DNA from: Bacteroides cutis
GTDB taxonomy: Bacteria; Bacteroidota; Bacteroidia; Bacteroidales; Bacteroidaceae
Length of the DNA: 64,000 bases
Direction: 5' to 3'
NCBI RefSeq assembly: GCF_900241005.1
Contig: NZ_OEST01000002.1
Coordinates: forward strand, 248,001-312,000
Both the position numbers and the translations under genes were made by a program. The notes below the pieces were generated by a model, which was not told the DNA's origin, ran no database searches, and worked only from the letters and a program-made list of their open reading frames with translations. Below are positions 1 to 8,689 of this stretch, piece by piece (position 1 is the first letter of the stretch; every line of letters begins with the position of its first letter).

Positions 1-47
1 TGTCATTATTACAAATGAAGTAATGTTAACTTAACTATAAAATAAAC

Positions 48-1061
48 ATGTCATTATTTAAAGATAAAATTCTGTTGATTACCGGAGGAACAGGTTCTTT
101 TGGTAATATGGTTCTTAAACGATTTCTTGATACAGATATTAAAGAAATTAGAATATTTAGTAGAGATGAGAAAAAGCAAGATGATATGCGACATCAATTG
201 CAGAATCCTAAAGTGAAGTTCTATATAGGAAATGTGAGAGATAGAGCTTCTGTAGATGATGCTATGATTGGAGTTGATTATGTTTTTTCAGCTGCTGCTT
301 TGAAGCAAGTACCTTCTTGTGAATTTTTTCCAATGCAAGCAGTGTGGACAAATGTTATCGGAACAAATAATGTAATAGAATCGGCGATTGCACATGGAGT
401 TAAGAATATAGTTGTTTTGTCTACGGATAAAGCTGCTTATCCAATCAATGCAATGGGAATAAGTAAGGCAATGATGGAAAAAGTCGCCATTGCGAAAGGG
501 CGAACGTTGGGGCTAGATGCTCAAACAACAATTTGTTGTACTAGATATGGGAATGTAATGGCTAGTAGGGGATCAGTAATTCCATTATGGATAGAACAAA
601 TGAAAGAGAATAAGCCCATAACTATAACTGATCCTCAAATGACCCGTTTTATGATGACTTTAGATGATGCTGTTGATTTAGTGATTTATGCATTTCAGCA
701 CGGACAGAATGGGGACTTATTTGTACAAAAGGCTCCGGCAGCGACTTTACATGTACTTGCTACTGCTTTAAAAGAATTGTTTCATTCAGATTCTGAAATA
801 AAGGTCATAGGTACTCGGCACGGTGAAAAGGTGTATGAAACGCTTGTTACTAGGGAAGAAATGGCAAAAGCTGAGGATATGGGGGCATATTATAGAGTGA
901 AGTGTGATAATCGAGATTTAAACTATGACAAGTTAGAAGTTGGAAATGAGAAAATTACTAAAATTGAAGATTATCATTCTCATAATACATATAGACTATC
1001 GGTACAGGAGATGAAAGAACTCCTTTTAAAAGTTGATTATGTACGTGAATATTTAGATTGA
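48..1061 (+). CDS. fnlA: UDP-GlcNAc 4,6-dehydratase (5-inverting), FnlA/WbjB/CapE-like
   Basis: Short-chain dehydrogenase of 337 aa that is expected to convert UDP-GlcNAc to a 4-keto-6-deoxy sugar with C5 inversion, the first step towards UDP-L-FucNAc or related sugars. A Rossmann glycine motif GGTGSFG lies at residues 13-19. The active-site region STDKAAYPINAMGISK shows Met136-x3-Lys140 in place of the usual Tyr-x3-Lys, which is typical of the inverting dehydratases (family knowledge). The gene starts at ATG 48 and its stop lies 11 bp before the next gene's ATG, so the two are surely co-transcribed. The family is clear; the final sugar is inferred because the usual third enzyme, an FnlC-type 2-epimerase, does not follow. 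Composition is AT-rich like the rest of the locus. Confidence 0.88.
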   Translation: MSLFKDKILLITGGTGSFGNMVLKRFLDTDIKEIRIFSRDEKKQDDMRHQLQNPKVKFYIGNVRDRASVDDAMIGVDYVFSAAALKQVPSCEFFPMQAVWTNVIGTNNVIESAIAHGVKNIVVLSTDKAAYPINAMGISKAMMEKVAIAKGRTLGLDAQTTICCTRYGNVMASRGSVIPLWIEQMKENKPITITDPQMTRFMMTLDDAVDLVIYAFQHGQNGDLFVQKAPAATLHVLATALKELFHSDSEIKVIGTRHGEKVYETLVTREEMAKAEDMGAYYRVKCDNRDLNYDKLEVGNEKITKIEDYHSHNTYRLSVQEMKELLLKVDYVREYLD

Positions 1062-1072
1062 AATATGATATT

Positions 1073-1924
1073 ATGAAAATCTTGGTTTTAGGAGGTAGTG
1101 GAATGGCTGGCCATACTATCGTTCTTTATTTTCAAGAACGAGGATATAATGTAACAGCTTTTACTAGAAAACCATTCCATTTATGTGAAAACATTGTAGG
1201 TGATGCTTCGGATTTCGAAAGGTTAGGTAGTGTATTGAGGTCAGGACACTATGATGTAATTATAAATTGTATAGGTATTCTTAATCAATTTGCAGAAAAT
1301 AATCCTATGCAGGCCAAGGTGCTGAATACTAATTTACCCCATTTTATAGCTGATTCCATAAAAAAATTACCGTGTAAACTGATTCATATGAGTACAGATT
1401 GTGTGTTTGCTGGTAATACAGGGCCGTATAAAGAGAACAGTGTGAAAGATGGACAGTCAATATACGATATTACAAAAGCTGAAGGTGAGATTGTTGATAA
1501 TAAGAATCTTACTTTTAGAAACTCAATTATAGGTCCAGATCTGAAAAAAGAGGGAATTGGTCTCTTTAATTGGTTTATGAAACAAGATGGATCTATTCAA
1601 GGATATTCTTCTGCAATATGGACTGGGGTCACAACTTTGACATTGGCAAAGGCCATGGAAGCTGCCATTTTGCAAAATTTGTCTGGATTGTATAATTTGG
1701 TGAATAATGAAAGTATCTCAAAATATGCCTTGTTAAATCTATTTAAAGATACTTTCGGCCGATCTGATATTAATATAATAAAGTCTGATAAACTTCATTT
1801 AGACAAAACGCTAATTTCTACTAGAAATGATTTTTCATTTATTGTGCCTTCTTATCCAAACATGATTACAGAAATGAAAGAATGGATAGATACACATAGT
1901 TATTTATATCCTCATTATTATTAA
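1073..1924 (+). CDS. fnlB: NAD(P)-dependent sugar nucleotide reductase, FnlB/WbjC/RmlD-like
   Basis: Predicted reductase of 283 aa acting on the 4-keto-6-deoxy sugar made by the preceding dehydratase. The N-terminus MKILVLGGSGMAG is a Rossmann nucleotide-binding loop, and a conserved MSTDCVFAG strand and a Tyr-x3-Lys (YDITK) follow, as in RmlD-type reductases. The reading frame is open from a TTG at 1058 that overlaps the upstream stop, but ATG 1073 was chosen because it places the Rossmann strand directly at the N-terminus as in homologues. It sits 11 bp after fnlA. In known FucNAc loci this position is held by FnlB/WbjC, so the assignment rests on fold plus neighbour; a generic RmlD-like enzyme is the alternative. 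Confidence 0.78.
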   Translation: MKILVLGGSGMAGHTIVLYFQERGYNVTAFTRKPFHLCENIVGDASDFERLGSVLRSGHYDVIINCIGILNQFAENNPMQAKVLNTNLPHFIADSIKKLPCKLIHMSTDCVFAGNTGPYKENSVKDGQSIYDITKAEGEIVDNKNLTFRNSIIGPDLKKEGIGLFNWFMKQDGSIQGYSSAIWTGVTTLTLAKAMEAAILQNLSGLYNLVNNESISKYALLNLFKDTFGRSDINIIKSDKLHLDKTLISTRNDFSFIVPSYPNMITEMKEWIDTHSYLYPHYY

Positions 1925-1927
1925 AAG

Positions 1928-3088
1928 ATGAATCCTTTATTGAGTATCGTAATACCTACGAAAAATCGGTATTTCTATCTAAAACATTTAATAACCTTAA
2001 TTGATTCTTTTCATTCTGATTATATAGAATTGGTCGTTCAAGATAATTCAGACGATAATTCTACATTTGTAGAGTATTTGAATAAATGTAATTATAAAAA
2101 TCTAAATTATTTTTATAATTCAGGTCGACTTTCGCAGGCGGAAAACTCTGATTTGGCTATTTTGAATTCTAAAGGTGATTATGTTTGTTTTATAGGAGAT
2201 GATGATGGGGTAACTTCTCATATAATAGAATGTGTTTTATGGATGAATAGAAATAACATTGATGCATTATTATCTGCCCCAACTATTTATAAATGGCCAG
2301 ATTATGTTTCTAATGTAACTGATATATCAAATGTACTTTCATTCAAGCCTTTTAGGGGAAATTATCAAGTTGTTGAGACTAAAGATGTACTTTCTAAAGC
2401 ATTGAAAAATGGATTTGTGAATATGGAAGGTTTGCCTAGAGTATATCAGGGTATTGTCAAAAGAAAAGTTTTGGATCGGATATATAATATTGCCAAGACT
2501 TTCCATCCAGGACCTTCTCCGGATATGGCATGTGCTGTTTCACTCTGCTTTCACATGAATAATTTTGTTGTATTAGATTTCCCTATTATTATTACTGGAG
2601 CTAGCAGAAATTCAGGTGGTGGAGAATGTGTCCGAAAGTTTAAAAATAAACTTTCAGATATTAATGAAGTTCCCTTTCTTCCTTCAAATGCGAAGGAACA
2701 GTGGGAAGATTCTCTTCCCAAATATTGGTCGGTAGAAACGGTTTGGCCTGAATCTGCTATAAAGGCAATAAGATATAATAAGAAAGAGCAACTGATTTCT
2801 CAAATTAATATAGAATATACACTGGCGTTTTTTGCAGTTTTTCATATACCATATTTAAAAATATCTAAGAAAAAATCAAAGAATAAAATTGTTTTTTTCT
2901 CGTATTTTTTATATATACTATGCTTACGTTATTGTAATGGGCTTAGGAACCTATTATTGAAAAGATCTTTTTTTTCATTCTTGGAGCAAGAAAACAGAGT
3001 CTATGACCTTAAAAATATTGATGAAGTACATAAGTATCTAATAAAAAAATATCCCCAATTTCCTTATTTAGGTGATTTGTTAGCTTGA
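1928..3088 (+). CDS. Glycosyltransferase family 2 (GT-A fold)
   Basis: Inverting-type family 2 glycosyltransferase of 386 aa, predicted to add one sugar to the undecaprenyl-linked repeat unit on the cytoplasmic face of the membrane. The N-terminus LLSIVIPTKNRYFYL is the standard GT2 nucleotide-binding start. The metal-binding acidic cluster is seen as GDDDG near residue 97, and an earlier Asp lies in VVQDNSDDN. A basic then hydrophobic stretch (KKKSKNKIVFFSYFLYIL) near residues 315-335 may anchor the protein to the membrane. The start is 3 bp after the upstream stop. Donor and acceptor cannot be read from the sequence. A 253-bp non-coding gap follows, so the operon may have a break or extra promoter here. 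Confidence 0.85.
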   Translation: MNPLLSIVIPTKNRYFYLKHLITLIDSFHSDYIELVVQDNSDDNSTFVEYLNKCNYKNLNYFYNSGRLSQAENSDLAILNSKGDYVCFIGDDDGVTSHIIECVLWMNRNNIDALLSAPTIYKWPDYVSNVTDISNVLSFKPFRGNYQVVETKDVLSKALKNGFVNMEGLPRVYQGIVKRKVLDRIYNIAKTFHPGPSPDMACAVSLCFHMNNFVVLDFPIIITGASRNSGGGECVRKFKNKLSDINEVPFLPSNAKEQWEDSLPKYWSVETVWPESAIKAIRYNKKEQLISQINIEYTLAFFAVFHIPYLKISKKKSKNKIVFFSYFLYILCLRYCNGLRNLLLKRSFFSFLEQENRVYDLKNIDEVHKYLIKKYPQFPYLGDLLA

Positions 3089-3341
3089 GATAAAAACATT
3101 TAAAATCGTGTATACTATATTGTCAGTATTCACTTACAAATTCTGTGTTGAGCTACTTTAAAAACATTTTTTCCAATAGATGGTAAATGATTGTAAGAAC
3201 CGCTAGATTTTTTATGACTATTGGATTTAGTTATAATGAACTTTAAAAATGACTTCTTTTCTAAATTTATTGAATGAATAGCTGCCTTTTGGTAGTATAG
3301 ATTCATATTATAATATGTCTAATTTGAATACTAATTAGCTT
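3089..3341. other. AT-rich spacer without recognisable gene
   Basis: This 253-bp interval separates two glycosyltransferase genes inside the polysaccharide locus. All six frames are closed by frequent stops and no clear promoter or terminator hairpin was found. It may be the remnant of a decayed gene or simply the seam between two exchanged gene blocks; the sequence alone does not decide. Confidence 0.5.
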
Positions 3342-4496
3342 ATGACATCTGTTTGTTACTTTACAAGCAAGGATGATAATGATATCCGTGTTTTTCATAA
3401 AGAGTGTGCCTCGTTAGCCAAAGCTGGCTATGACGTTACTATGGTTTGTCCTAATGCAAAATCCAGAATACAACAGGGGGTTAAAATCGTTGGAGTTGAA
3501 TATACTGGTAAGACTGATTGGGAACGTTTTACTGTTCTTCCAAGGATGCTTTATCAGAAAGCATTGGAGGTGGATGCTGATATCTATCAGTTTAATGATC
3601 CGGCTTCAATTAGTTATGCTTCAAAGCTGAAGCGTATGGGTAAGAAAGTAATTTTTGATGCATTTGAGGATCATCCCTCCCTATGGATGAATCGAGGTAT
3701 TGGATTTAAAGGGCTTTTCTATAAGTTTGTAGGTACTGTATATAGGCAGTATGAAATGGCTAAATGTAAAGAGTTTGATGCTGCCATTGTGTGTTATCAT
3801 TGGACGCGAGATCGTTTTAAGAAGGTCAATAAAAATGTAGAGCTTGTTTTGAACTTTCCAATAATCAATCATGATGAAGTAAAGCAACGTCCTTTACGTA
3901 CAACTGATGATATAAATGTATGCTATGCAGGGACTATCTCAGATGCATGGAATATACCGACATTAATCATCGCTATAGACAATCTTAATAGTGTCAGGTT
4001 CAATCTTGCAGGATGGGCTAATGCCGAACTCATGAATCGGATGAAATCACTCAAGGGATGGAAAAATGTAAACTTCTTTGGTAAATTGTCCAAGCAAGAA
4101 GTGAACGAGAAAGTATATAACCATTCTGACATAGGTGTAGCACTTTATCACTATTCGCCTCTATGCAAGGGCAAAATTGGAAATATGTCCAATAACAAAC
4201 TATTTGAGTATCTTTTAATGGGAATGCCGGTCATCTGTACTGATTTTGATCTTTGGAAAGAAGTTGTAGAGAAGAATAATTGTGGTATTTGTGTAAATCC
4301 AAATGATGTAAATGCGATTGCCAAAGCAATCACATATATACAAGAACATCCAGAGGTAGCTTATCAGATGGGGCAGAATGGTCAGAGAGCTGTATTGACA
4401 AAATATAATTGGGATTCACAAGAGAGTGTATTACTTGGTGTATATGAGAAAGTATTGAATAAAAAAAATGAAATTTATGACTCAAGAATTGAATAA
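3342..4496 (+). CDS. Glycosyltransferase family 4 (GT-B fold)
   Basis: Retaining-type GT4 glycosyltransferase of 384 aa. The N-terminal half carries a Rossmann-like acceptor domain (SVCYFTSKDDNDIRVFHKEC; AKAGYDVTMVCP). The C-terminal donor domain has the family pattern NNKLFEYLLMGMPVICTDF around residues 285-303, the EX7E-type region that contacts the nucleotide sugar. NVCYAGTISDAWN near residue 190 marks the start of the second domain. It ends with a 29-bp overlap with the next gene, implying coupled translation. It acts in the cytoplasm on the growing lipid-linked repeat; donor unknown. The ATG at 3342 follows the non-coding gap. Confidence 0.85.
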   Translation: MTSVCYFTSKDDNDIRVFHKECASLAKAGYDVTMVCPNAKSRIQQGVKIVGVEYTGKTDWERFTVLPRMLYQKALEVDADIYQFNDPASISYASKLKRMGKKVIFDAFEDHPSLWMNRGIGFKGLFYKFVGTVYRQYEMAKCKEFDAAIVCYHWTRDRFKKVNKNVELVLNFPIINHDEVKQRPLRTTDDINVCYAGTISDAWNIPTLIIAIDNLNSVRFNLAGWANAELMNRMKSLKGWKNVNFFGKLSKQEVNEKVYNHSDIGVALYHYSPLCKGKIGNMSNNKLFEYLLMGMPVICTDFDLWKEVVEKNNCGICVNPNDVNAIAKAITYIQEHPEVAYQMGQNGQRAVLTKYNWDSQESVLLGVYEKVLNKKNEIYDSRIE

Positions 4497-5268
4497 GCAA
4501 GTTGCATACGTAGTACTTTCATGTGATCCTTATTCTGATATCTGGGATACATATGGAGAATTGTTTAACCGTCATTGGCCTGATTGTCCTTATGACTTTT
4601 ATTTGGCTTCACATCGAAAATCGTTTGAAAAGTATGGCTTTAAATCTATTCTAATAGGTGAAGATAGAAGTTGGAGTCATGGTCTTTTGTTCGTTTTAGA
4701 TTATATTCAGAAAGAAGGTTATTCGTATGTGATGATTGCTTTTGATGATTTATTGATTTCAAAGAAAGTTGATACTGAGTATGTGTCTTCTGCTATCAAT
4801 ACTTTTATTCAAGAGAAGGGGGAATGTTTGCGTTTTGATCCGATTCGCACATCTCGTTGTGCTGATCATAACAAGTATTATGGAAGAATATATGATAAAG
4901 TACCTTATCGTGTGACACTTGGGTTTACTCTTTGGAATATTGAAGTTCTTAAGAGTTTGACTATTGATAACGAATCTGCTTGGCAATTTGAAAAGAATGC
5001 AACAGAAAGAAGCTTTGATTATAAAGATTTCTTTTGTACTTGGAAACGTCCTTTCAATTTTATAAATCTTGTCAATAAGAGGAAACTGGATATTACTGAG
5101 TATAGAAAATTGAAGAAACTTATACCTAATGCCAAATATGACAGGGAACAGGTTTTTGTTATTAAGGAACGTTTAAAGGGGTATGTGCTACGTGCTTTTC
5201 TTAGATTCTATCCGGTAAAATATCAATATGCATTTCACAAGTTTTTTACAAAGCCTATAGATATCTAA
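4468..5268 (+). CDS. Putative glycosyltransferase-like protein of unknown family
   Basis: A 266-aa cytoplasmic protein that I cannot place in a named family. Its N-terminus (QVAYVVLSCDPYSDIWDTY) resembles the nucleotide-binding first strand of GT-A glycosyltransferases, and YVMIAFDDLLIS near residues 88-99 offers an acidic FDD cluster at the position where such enzymes bind metal and donor. A Trp/Phe-rich middle and a basic C-terminus follow. It overlaps the upstream GT4 gene by 29 bp; a second in-frame ATG at 4477 would shorten the overlap. Location between glycosyltransferase genes and gmd supports a transferase role, but this is inference. A 93-bp gap precedes gmd. Confidence 0.6.
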   Translation: MKFMTQELNKQVAYVVLSCDPYSDIWDTYGELFNRHWPDCPYDFYLASHRKSFEKYGFKSILIGEDRSWSHGLLFVLDYIQKEGYSYVMIAFDDLLISKKVDTEYVSSAINTFIQEKGECLRFDPIRTSRCADHNKYYGRIYDKVPYRVTLGFTLWNIEVLKSLTIDNESAWQFEKNATERSFDYKDFFCTWKRPFNFINLVNKRKLDITEYRKLKKLIPNAKYDREQVFVIKERLKGYVLRAFLRFYPVKYQYAFHKFFTKPIDI

Positions 5269-5361
5269 TATTATAGGGATGGAATTATATTGTTTTTCTG
5301 TCAGATTGTACTATAAGGGTAATGAATAAGAGTAGTAAAATAGATTAATTTTTTTAATTAT

Positions 5362-6474
5362 ATGGAGAATAAACACATCGCATTGATCACAGGCGTTACT
5401 GGACAGGATGGAAGTTATCTTTCAGAGTTTCTTTTAACGAAAGGATATGAAGTTCACGGTATTATCCGTCGTTCTTCTGTCGATTATCGTGAGCGTATTG
5501 CTCATCTTGAGGGGATTCCTCATTTTCATCTTCATTATGCAGATATGGGTGATTCAATGTCTCTTGTGAAATTAATAGGTAAGGTACAACCTACTGAAAT
5601 TTATAATCTTGCGGCTCAGAGTCACGTACAAGTTTCTTTTGATGCTCCGGAGTTTACCGCTGATATTGATGCAGTTGGTGTACTTCGAATATTGGAAGCC
5701 GTACGTACGAATCATTTGGAAAAAACATGTAGAATCTATCAAGCTTCAACTTCTGAACTTTACGGTAAGGTAGAGGAGGTGCCACAGAATGAAGAGACCC
5801 CTTTTCATCCTTATTCACCTTATGCTGTGGCTAAATTATATGGTTACTGGATAATTAAAGAGTATCGGGAAGCTTACGATATGTTTTGCTGTTCGGGCAT
5901 TCTTTTTAATCACGAAAGTGAAAGAAGAGGAGAGACTTTTGTTACTCGTAAGATCACTCTTGCTACTGCTCGTATTGCACAAGGTAAGCAAGACAAACTT
6001 TACCTCGGCAATCTTTCATCACTTCGTGATTGGGGGTATGCTAAAGATTATGTAGAGTGTATGTGGCTTATCCTTCAGAATAATACACCTGAAGATTTTG
6101 TTATTGCGACTGGTGTTCAGCATTCGGTTCGTGAGTTTGCTTACTATGCGTTTAAGGCAGCAGGCATAGAATTAAAATTTGAAGGTAAAGATCTGGAAGA
6201 AAAAGGTATTTGTATAGCTGGTCCTTCAAATCTTATCGGTAAAACTCTTATTGAGGTATCTGAAGATTTTTATCGTCCTACAGATGTTGTAAACTTGTTG
6301 GGTGATCCCACTAAAGCAAAAGAAGAGTTAGGATGGAATCCACAAACCACCTCATTTGAAGAACTTGTTAGTATCATGGTTAAACATGATATGGAAAAAG
6401 TTGCCGCTGATCATGTTGCCGCTGTAATGCGTACTAACCTTGCAGAATATTTGGAAAAAGGTGTGATAAAATAA
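5362..6474 (+). CDS. gmd: GDP-mannose 4,6-dehydratase
   Basis: Converts GDP-D-mannose to GDP-4-keto-6-deoxy-D-mannose, the branch point to GDP-L-fucose, GDP-D-rhamnose and GDP-perosamine. The 370-aa length is normal for Gmd. The NADP site [10 protein letters not shown] is at residues 11-20, followed by the highly conserved RRSS segment, [13 protein letters not shown], the catalytic STSELYGK with Glu, and [12 protein letters not shown] with the Tyr-x3-Lys pair. [17 protein letters not shown] is also diagnostic. No fcl/wcaG (GDP-fucose synthase) lies beside it, so the end product depends on an enzyme elsewhere in the genome or upstream of the window. The next gene starts 3 bp after the stop. 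Confidence 0.95.
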   Translation: MENKHIALITGVTGQDGSYLSEFLLTKGYEVHGIIRRSSVDYRERIAHLEGIPHFHLHYADMGDSMSLVKLIGKVQPTEIYNLAAQSHVQVSFDAPEFTADIDAVGVLRILEAVRTNHLEKTCRIYQASTSELYGKVEEVPQNEETPFHPYSPYAVAKLYGYWIIKEYREAYDMFCCSGILFNHESERRGETFVTRKITLATARIAQGKQDKLYLGNLSSLRDWGYAKDYVECMWLILQNNTPEDFVIATGVQHSVREFAYYAFKAAGIELKFEGKDLEEKGICIAGPSNLIGKTLIEVSEDFYRPTDVVNLLGDPTKAKEELGWNPQTTSFEELVSIMVKHDMEKVAADHVAAVMRTNLAEYLEKGVIK

Positions 6475-6477
6475 TAT

Positions 6478-7740
6478 ATGTCTAAAAAACATATTAAAAA
6501 TATTTGGTTGGTGAATAAGTATGCTATGCCACCCAAATATGAATCACGCTTGCGGACAATTAAATTTGCTCATTATCTCCAGCAAAGTGGATATAATGTG
6601 ACAATTTTTGGTTGTAGTATTATGCATAATATGAATCTGGATCTTATAGAAGATGATTCATTATATATTGAGCGTCAGTATGACGATTTGCACTTTGTAC
6701 ATGTTAGGAGTTTGCCTTATCGGGGAACGGCAGGTATAAAACGTATATTGAGTGAAATTCAGTTCCATTATAATTTAGTGAGGGTGATGAAAAAAATACC
6801 TAAAGCTGATTTGATAGTGGCAACAACGGATGCGCTTATTTCAAATCCGGTTCTTGACTTTGCTCATAAACATGGTATTAAGTATGTGAAAGAGGTATTG
6901 GATATGTGGCCGGATATTTTTGTGGATTTAGGGCTGATTAGTGCAAAGAATCCAATCATGAAATATTTGTGGTATAGAGCCAAAAAAAACTATACAGAGT
7001 CGGATGCTGCTGTATTTTCACTTACCGGTTGTTTTGATTATATACGTGCAAAGGGATGGGATATAGAATCTGGAGGTCCTGTAGATATGAAAAAGATTTA
7101 TTATATAAATAATGGTGTGGACTTGAAAGATTTTGATAACTGGAAGATTGAATATACGATAGATGATGAAGATTTGAAATCTGACAAGAAAAAGGTTATT
7201 TATCTGGGGAGTATCAGACTGGTGAATAATGTAGGACAGTTGGTACGTGCTGCTGAAAAAATGAAAGATCTGGAAGATACTGTCTTTTTGATTTATGGTG
7301 ATGGTGATGATCGTAATGCGCTGATTCAATATTGTGCGGAACATAATCTTTCGAATGTAAAGTTCAAAGCAAAATGGACAGATCCCAAGTATGTCCCATT
7401 TATACTTTCAAAGAGCTATTTAAATATACTGAACTATATTTCTTCAGAATTTGCTAAATATGGAATCAGTTCAAGCAAAATGTTTCAATATATGGCTAGT
7501 GGTCGTCCGATAGTTTGTAACATCAATCTTCCTCAATGTCCGATAACGAACAACAAAATAGGTATAGCTCATGAAATGAAAGATGAGAATGATTATGCAG
7601 TAGCTATTCGTTCTCTGTTAGAACTACCGGTCGAGGAATATAATGCTATGTGTAAACGGGCTTTGGAAACTGCTAAAATATTTGATTATGAGTATCTGGC
7701 AGAAAAAATGGTAGAAGTGATAAAGATGATTGAGAATTAA
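6478..7740 (+). CDS. Glycosyltransferase family 4, WbuB-like
   Basis: GT4 glycosyltransferase of 420 aa. The N-terminal domain opens with a loop typical of WbuB-type enzymes (KNIWLVNKYAMPPKYESRLR) in place of a glycine-rich start. The donor domain is recognisable from VIYLGSIRLVNNVGQLV, then IYGDGDDRNAL, and SSSKMFQYMASGRPIVC, which carries the nucleotide-sugar contact region. WbuB of E. coli O26 is linked to L-FucNAc transfer (family knowledge), which fits fnlA/fnlB at the start of this window, but the similarity I see is at family level only. The gene starts 3 bp after gmd and is followed 13 bp later by an acyltransferase-like gene. Confidence 0.82.
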   Translation: MSKKHIKNIWLVNKYAMPPKYESRLRTIKFAHYLQQSGYNVTIFGCSIMHNMNLDLIEDDSLYIERQYDDLHFVHVRSLPYRGTAGIKRILSEIQFHYNLVRVMKKIPKADLIVATTDALISNPVLDFAHKHGIKYVKEVLDMWPDIFVDLGLISAKNPIMKYLWYRAKKNYTESDAAVFSLTGCFDYIRAKGWDIESGGPVDMKKIYYINNGVDLKDFDNWKIEYTIDDEDLKSDKKKVIYLGSIRLVNNVGQLVRAAEKMKDLEDTVFLIYGDGDDRNALIQYCAEHNLSNVKFKAKWTDPKYVPFILSKSYLNILNYISSEFAKYGISSSKMFQYMASGRPIVCNINLPQCPITNNKIGIAHEMKDENDYAVAIRSLLELPVEEYNAMCKRALETAKIFDYEYLAEKMVEVIKMIEN

Positions 7741-7753
7741 ATCATTTAAATAA

Positions 7754-8422
7754 ATGAGCGATATTAGATTTAGAATAGCAAAGCCAAGTGATGCCAAGCA
7801 AATCGCAGAATGCCATTGGCATGTACGAGATCGGTATACACGAGGAGTATTTTTGTCTTTAGGTAAAAATTTTCTTACGGTATATTATAGGATAACACTT
7901 TCTGATCCTTATGAAGTGGTTGTTTGTGCAGAAAGGGAGGATGGTATAATTGTTGGATTTAGTAGTGCAACACTGGATGCTGAAAAACAAGCGGAAAATT
8001 TACGAAATCACAAATTGAAATTAGGTTTGGCAGCAGTCGGTGCATTATTGAAGAGGCCTTTTTTATTGAAAGAATTATGGAGTAGGTATAAATCATTGGG
8101 AGCTGATGATAGAGCTCCGAAATTTATTCATAATAAAGGTGTAAGAGGTGAGTATTGGTGTTGGCGTAAAGATATGTCAGAAAATTCATTCTTATCTGTA
8201 GATATGGAAAATGTAAAAGATGGGATTATTTACAATCTTGGGTACAGAGAGATTTTTTTTGAGGTTGACAAATTTAATAAATCGGTGTATAGATATCATG
8301 AGAAAGTTGCGAAAGCTGAACCGGTTGGTAGTATGATTCTACCTGATGGGAGAGAACGTGTTCTCTTTCGCAAAATTTTGAAACCATATAAAAAGTATGG
8401 ACTAGTAACAACAGATAAATAA
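7754..8422 (+). CDS. GNAT-like acyltransferase
   Basis: A 222-aa protein with features of the GNAT N-acyltransferase fold: an N-terminal IRFRIAKPSDAKQIAECHWHVRD strand-helix, a central VVCAEREDGIIVGFSSATL beta segment, and the later strand-helix ENSFLSVDMENVKDGIIYNLGYREIFFEV. The acetyl-CoA pyrophosphate loop is not clean, so cofactor use is uncertain. It lies directly before the acyl carrier protein gene (26-bp gap). A plausible role is N- or O-acylation of a sugar, possibly with an acyl group from the following module, but this is inference from position. It is cytoplasmic, with no signal peptide or membrane segment. Confidence 0.62.
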   Translation: MSDIRFRIAKPSDAKQIAECHWHVRDRYTRGVFLSLGKNFLTVYYRITLSDPYEVVVCAEREDGIIVGFSSATLDAEKQAENLRNHKLKLGLAAVGALLKRPFLLKELWSRYKSLGADDRAPKFIHNKGVRGEYWCWRKDMSENSFLSVDMENVKDGIIYNLGYREIFFEVDKFNKSVYRYHEKVAKAEPVGSMILPDGRERVLFRKILKPYKKYGLVTTDK

Positions 8423-8448
8423 ATCTAAATTATAAATAAATTACAGTT

Positions 8449-8688
8449 ATGACAGCTATTGATAAGTATAACAATGCATTCATTGAGTCTTTTGAACTCT
8501 CTGTAGATGAACTTTCGGGACTTAATTATCAAGGTACAGAATTATGGGATTCCGTAGGGCATATGACCCTTATTTCAGCATTGGAGGATACATTTGATAT
8601 TATGATGGAGACTGACGATATCATAGACTTTTCATCGTATGAAAAGGGTATTGAAATATTAAAATCCAAGTACAATGTGGAATTCTAA
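8449..8688 (+). CDS. Acyl carrier protein dedicated to the polysaccharide locus
   Basis: A small acidic protein of 79 aa with the ACP four-helix pattern. The phosphopantetheine attachment site is Ser35 in WDSVGHM, corresponding to DSL in housekeeping ACPs. Helix III and the C-terminus (DIIDFSSYEKGIEIL) match ACPs found next to acyl ligases. Its likely job is to carry a short acyl chain as a thioester for the reductase, ligase and Lux-type proteins encoded immediately downstream. The next coding frame starts at or overlaps its stop codon, so the module is translationally coupled. The housekeeping acpP normally lies in a fab cluster, so this is a specialised paralogue. Confidence 0.88.
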   Translation: MTAIDKYNNAFIESFELSVDELSGLNYQGTELWDSVGHMTLISALEDTFDIMMETDDIIDFSSYEKGIEILKSKYNVEF

Positions 8689-8689
8689 C

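Noticed and set aside
1..58. Repeated TGTCATTATT at 1-10 and 49-58
   Set aside because: A ten-base match in AT-rich DNA at the window edge is too short to call a repeat.
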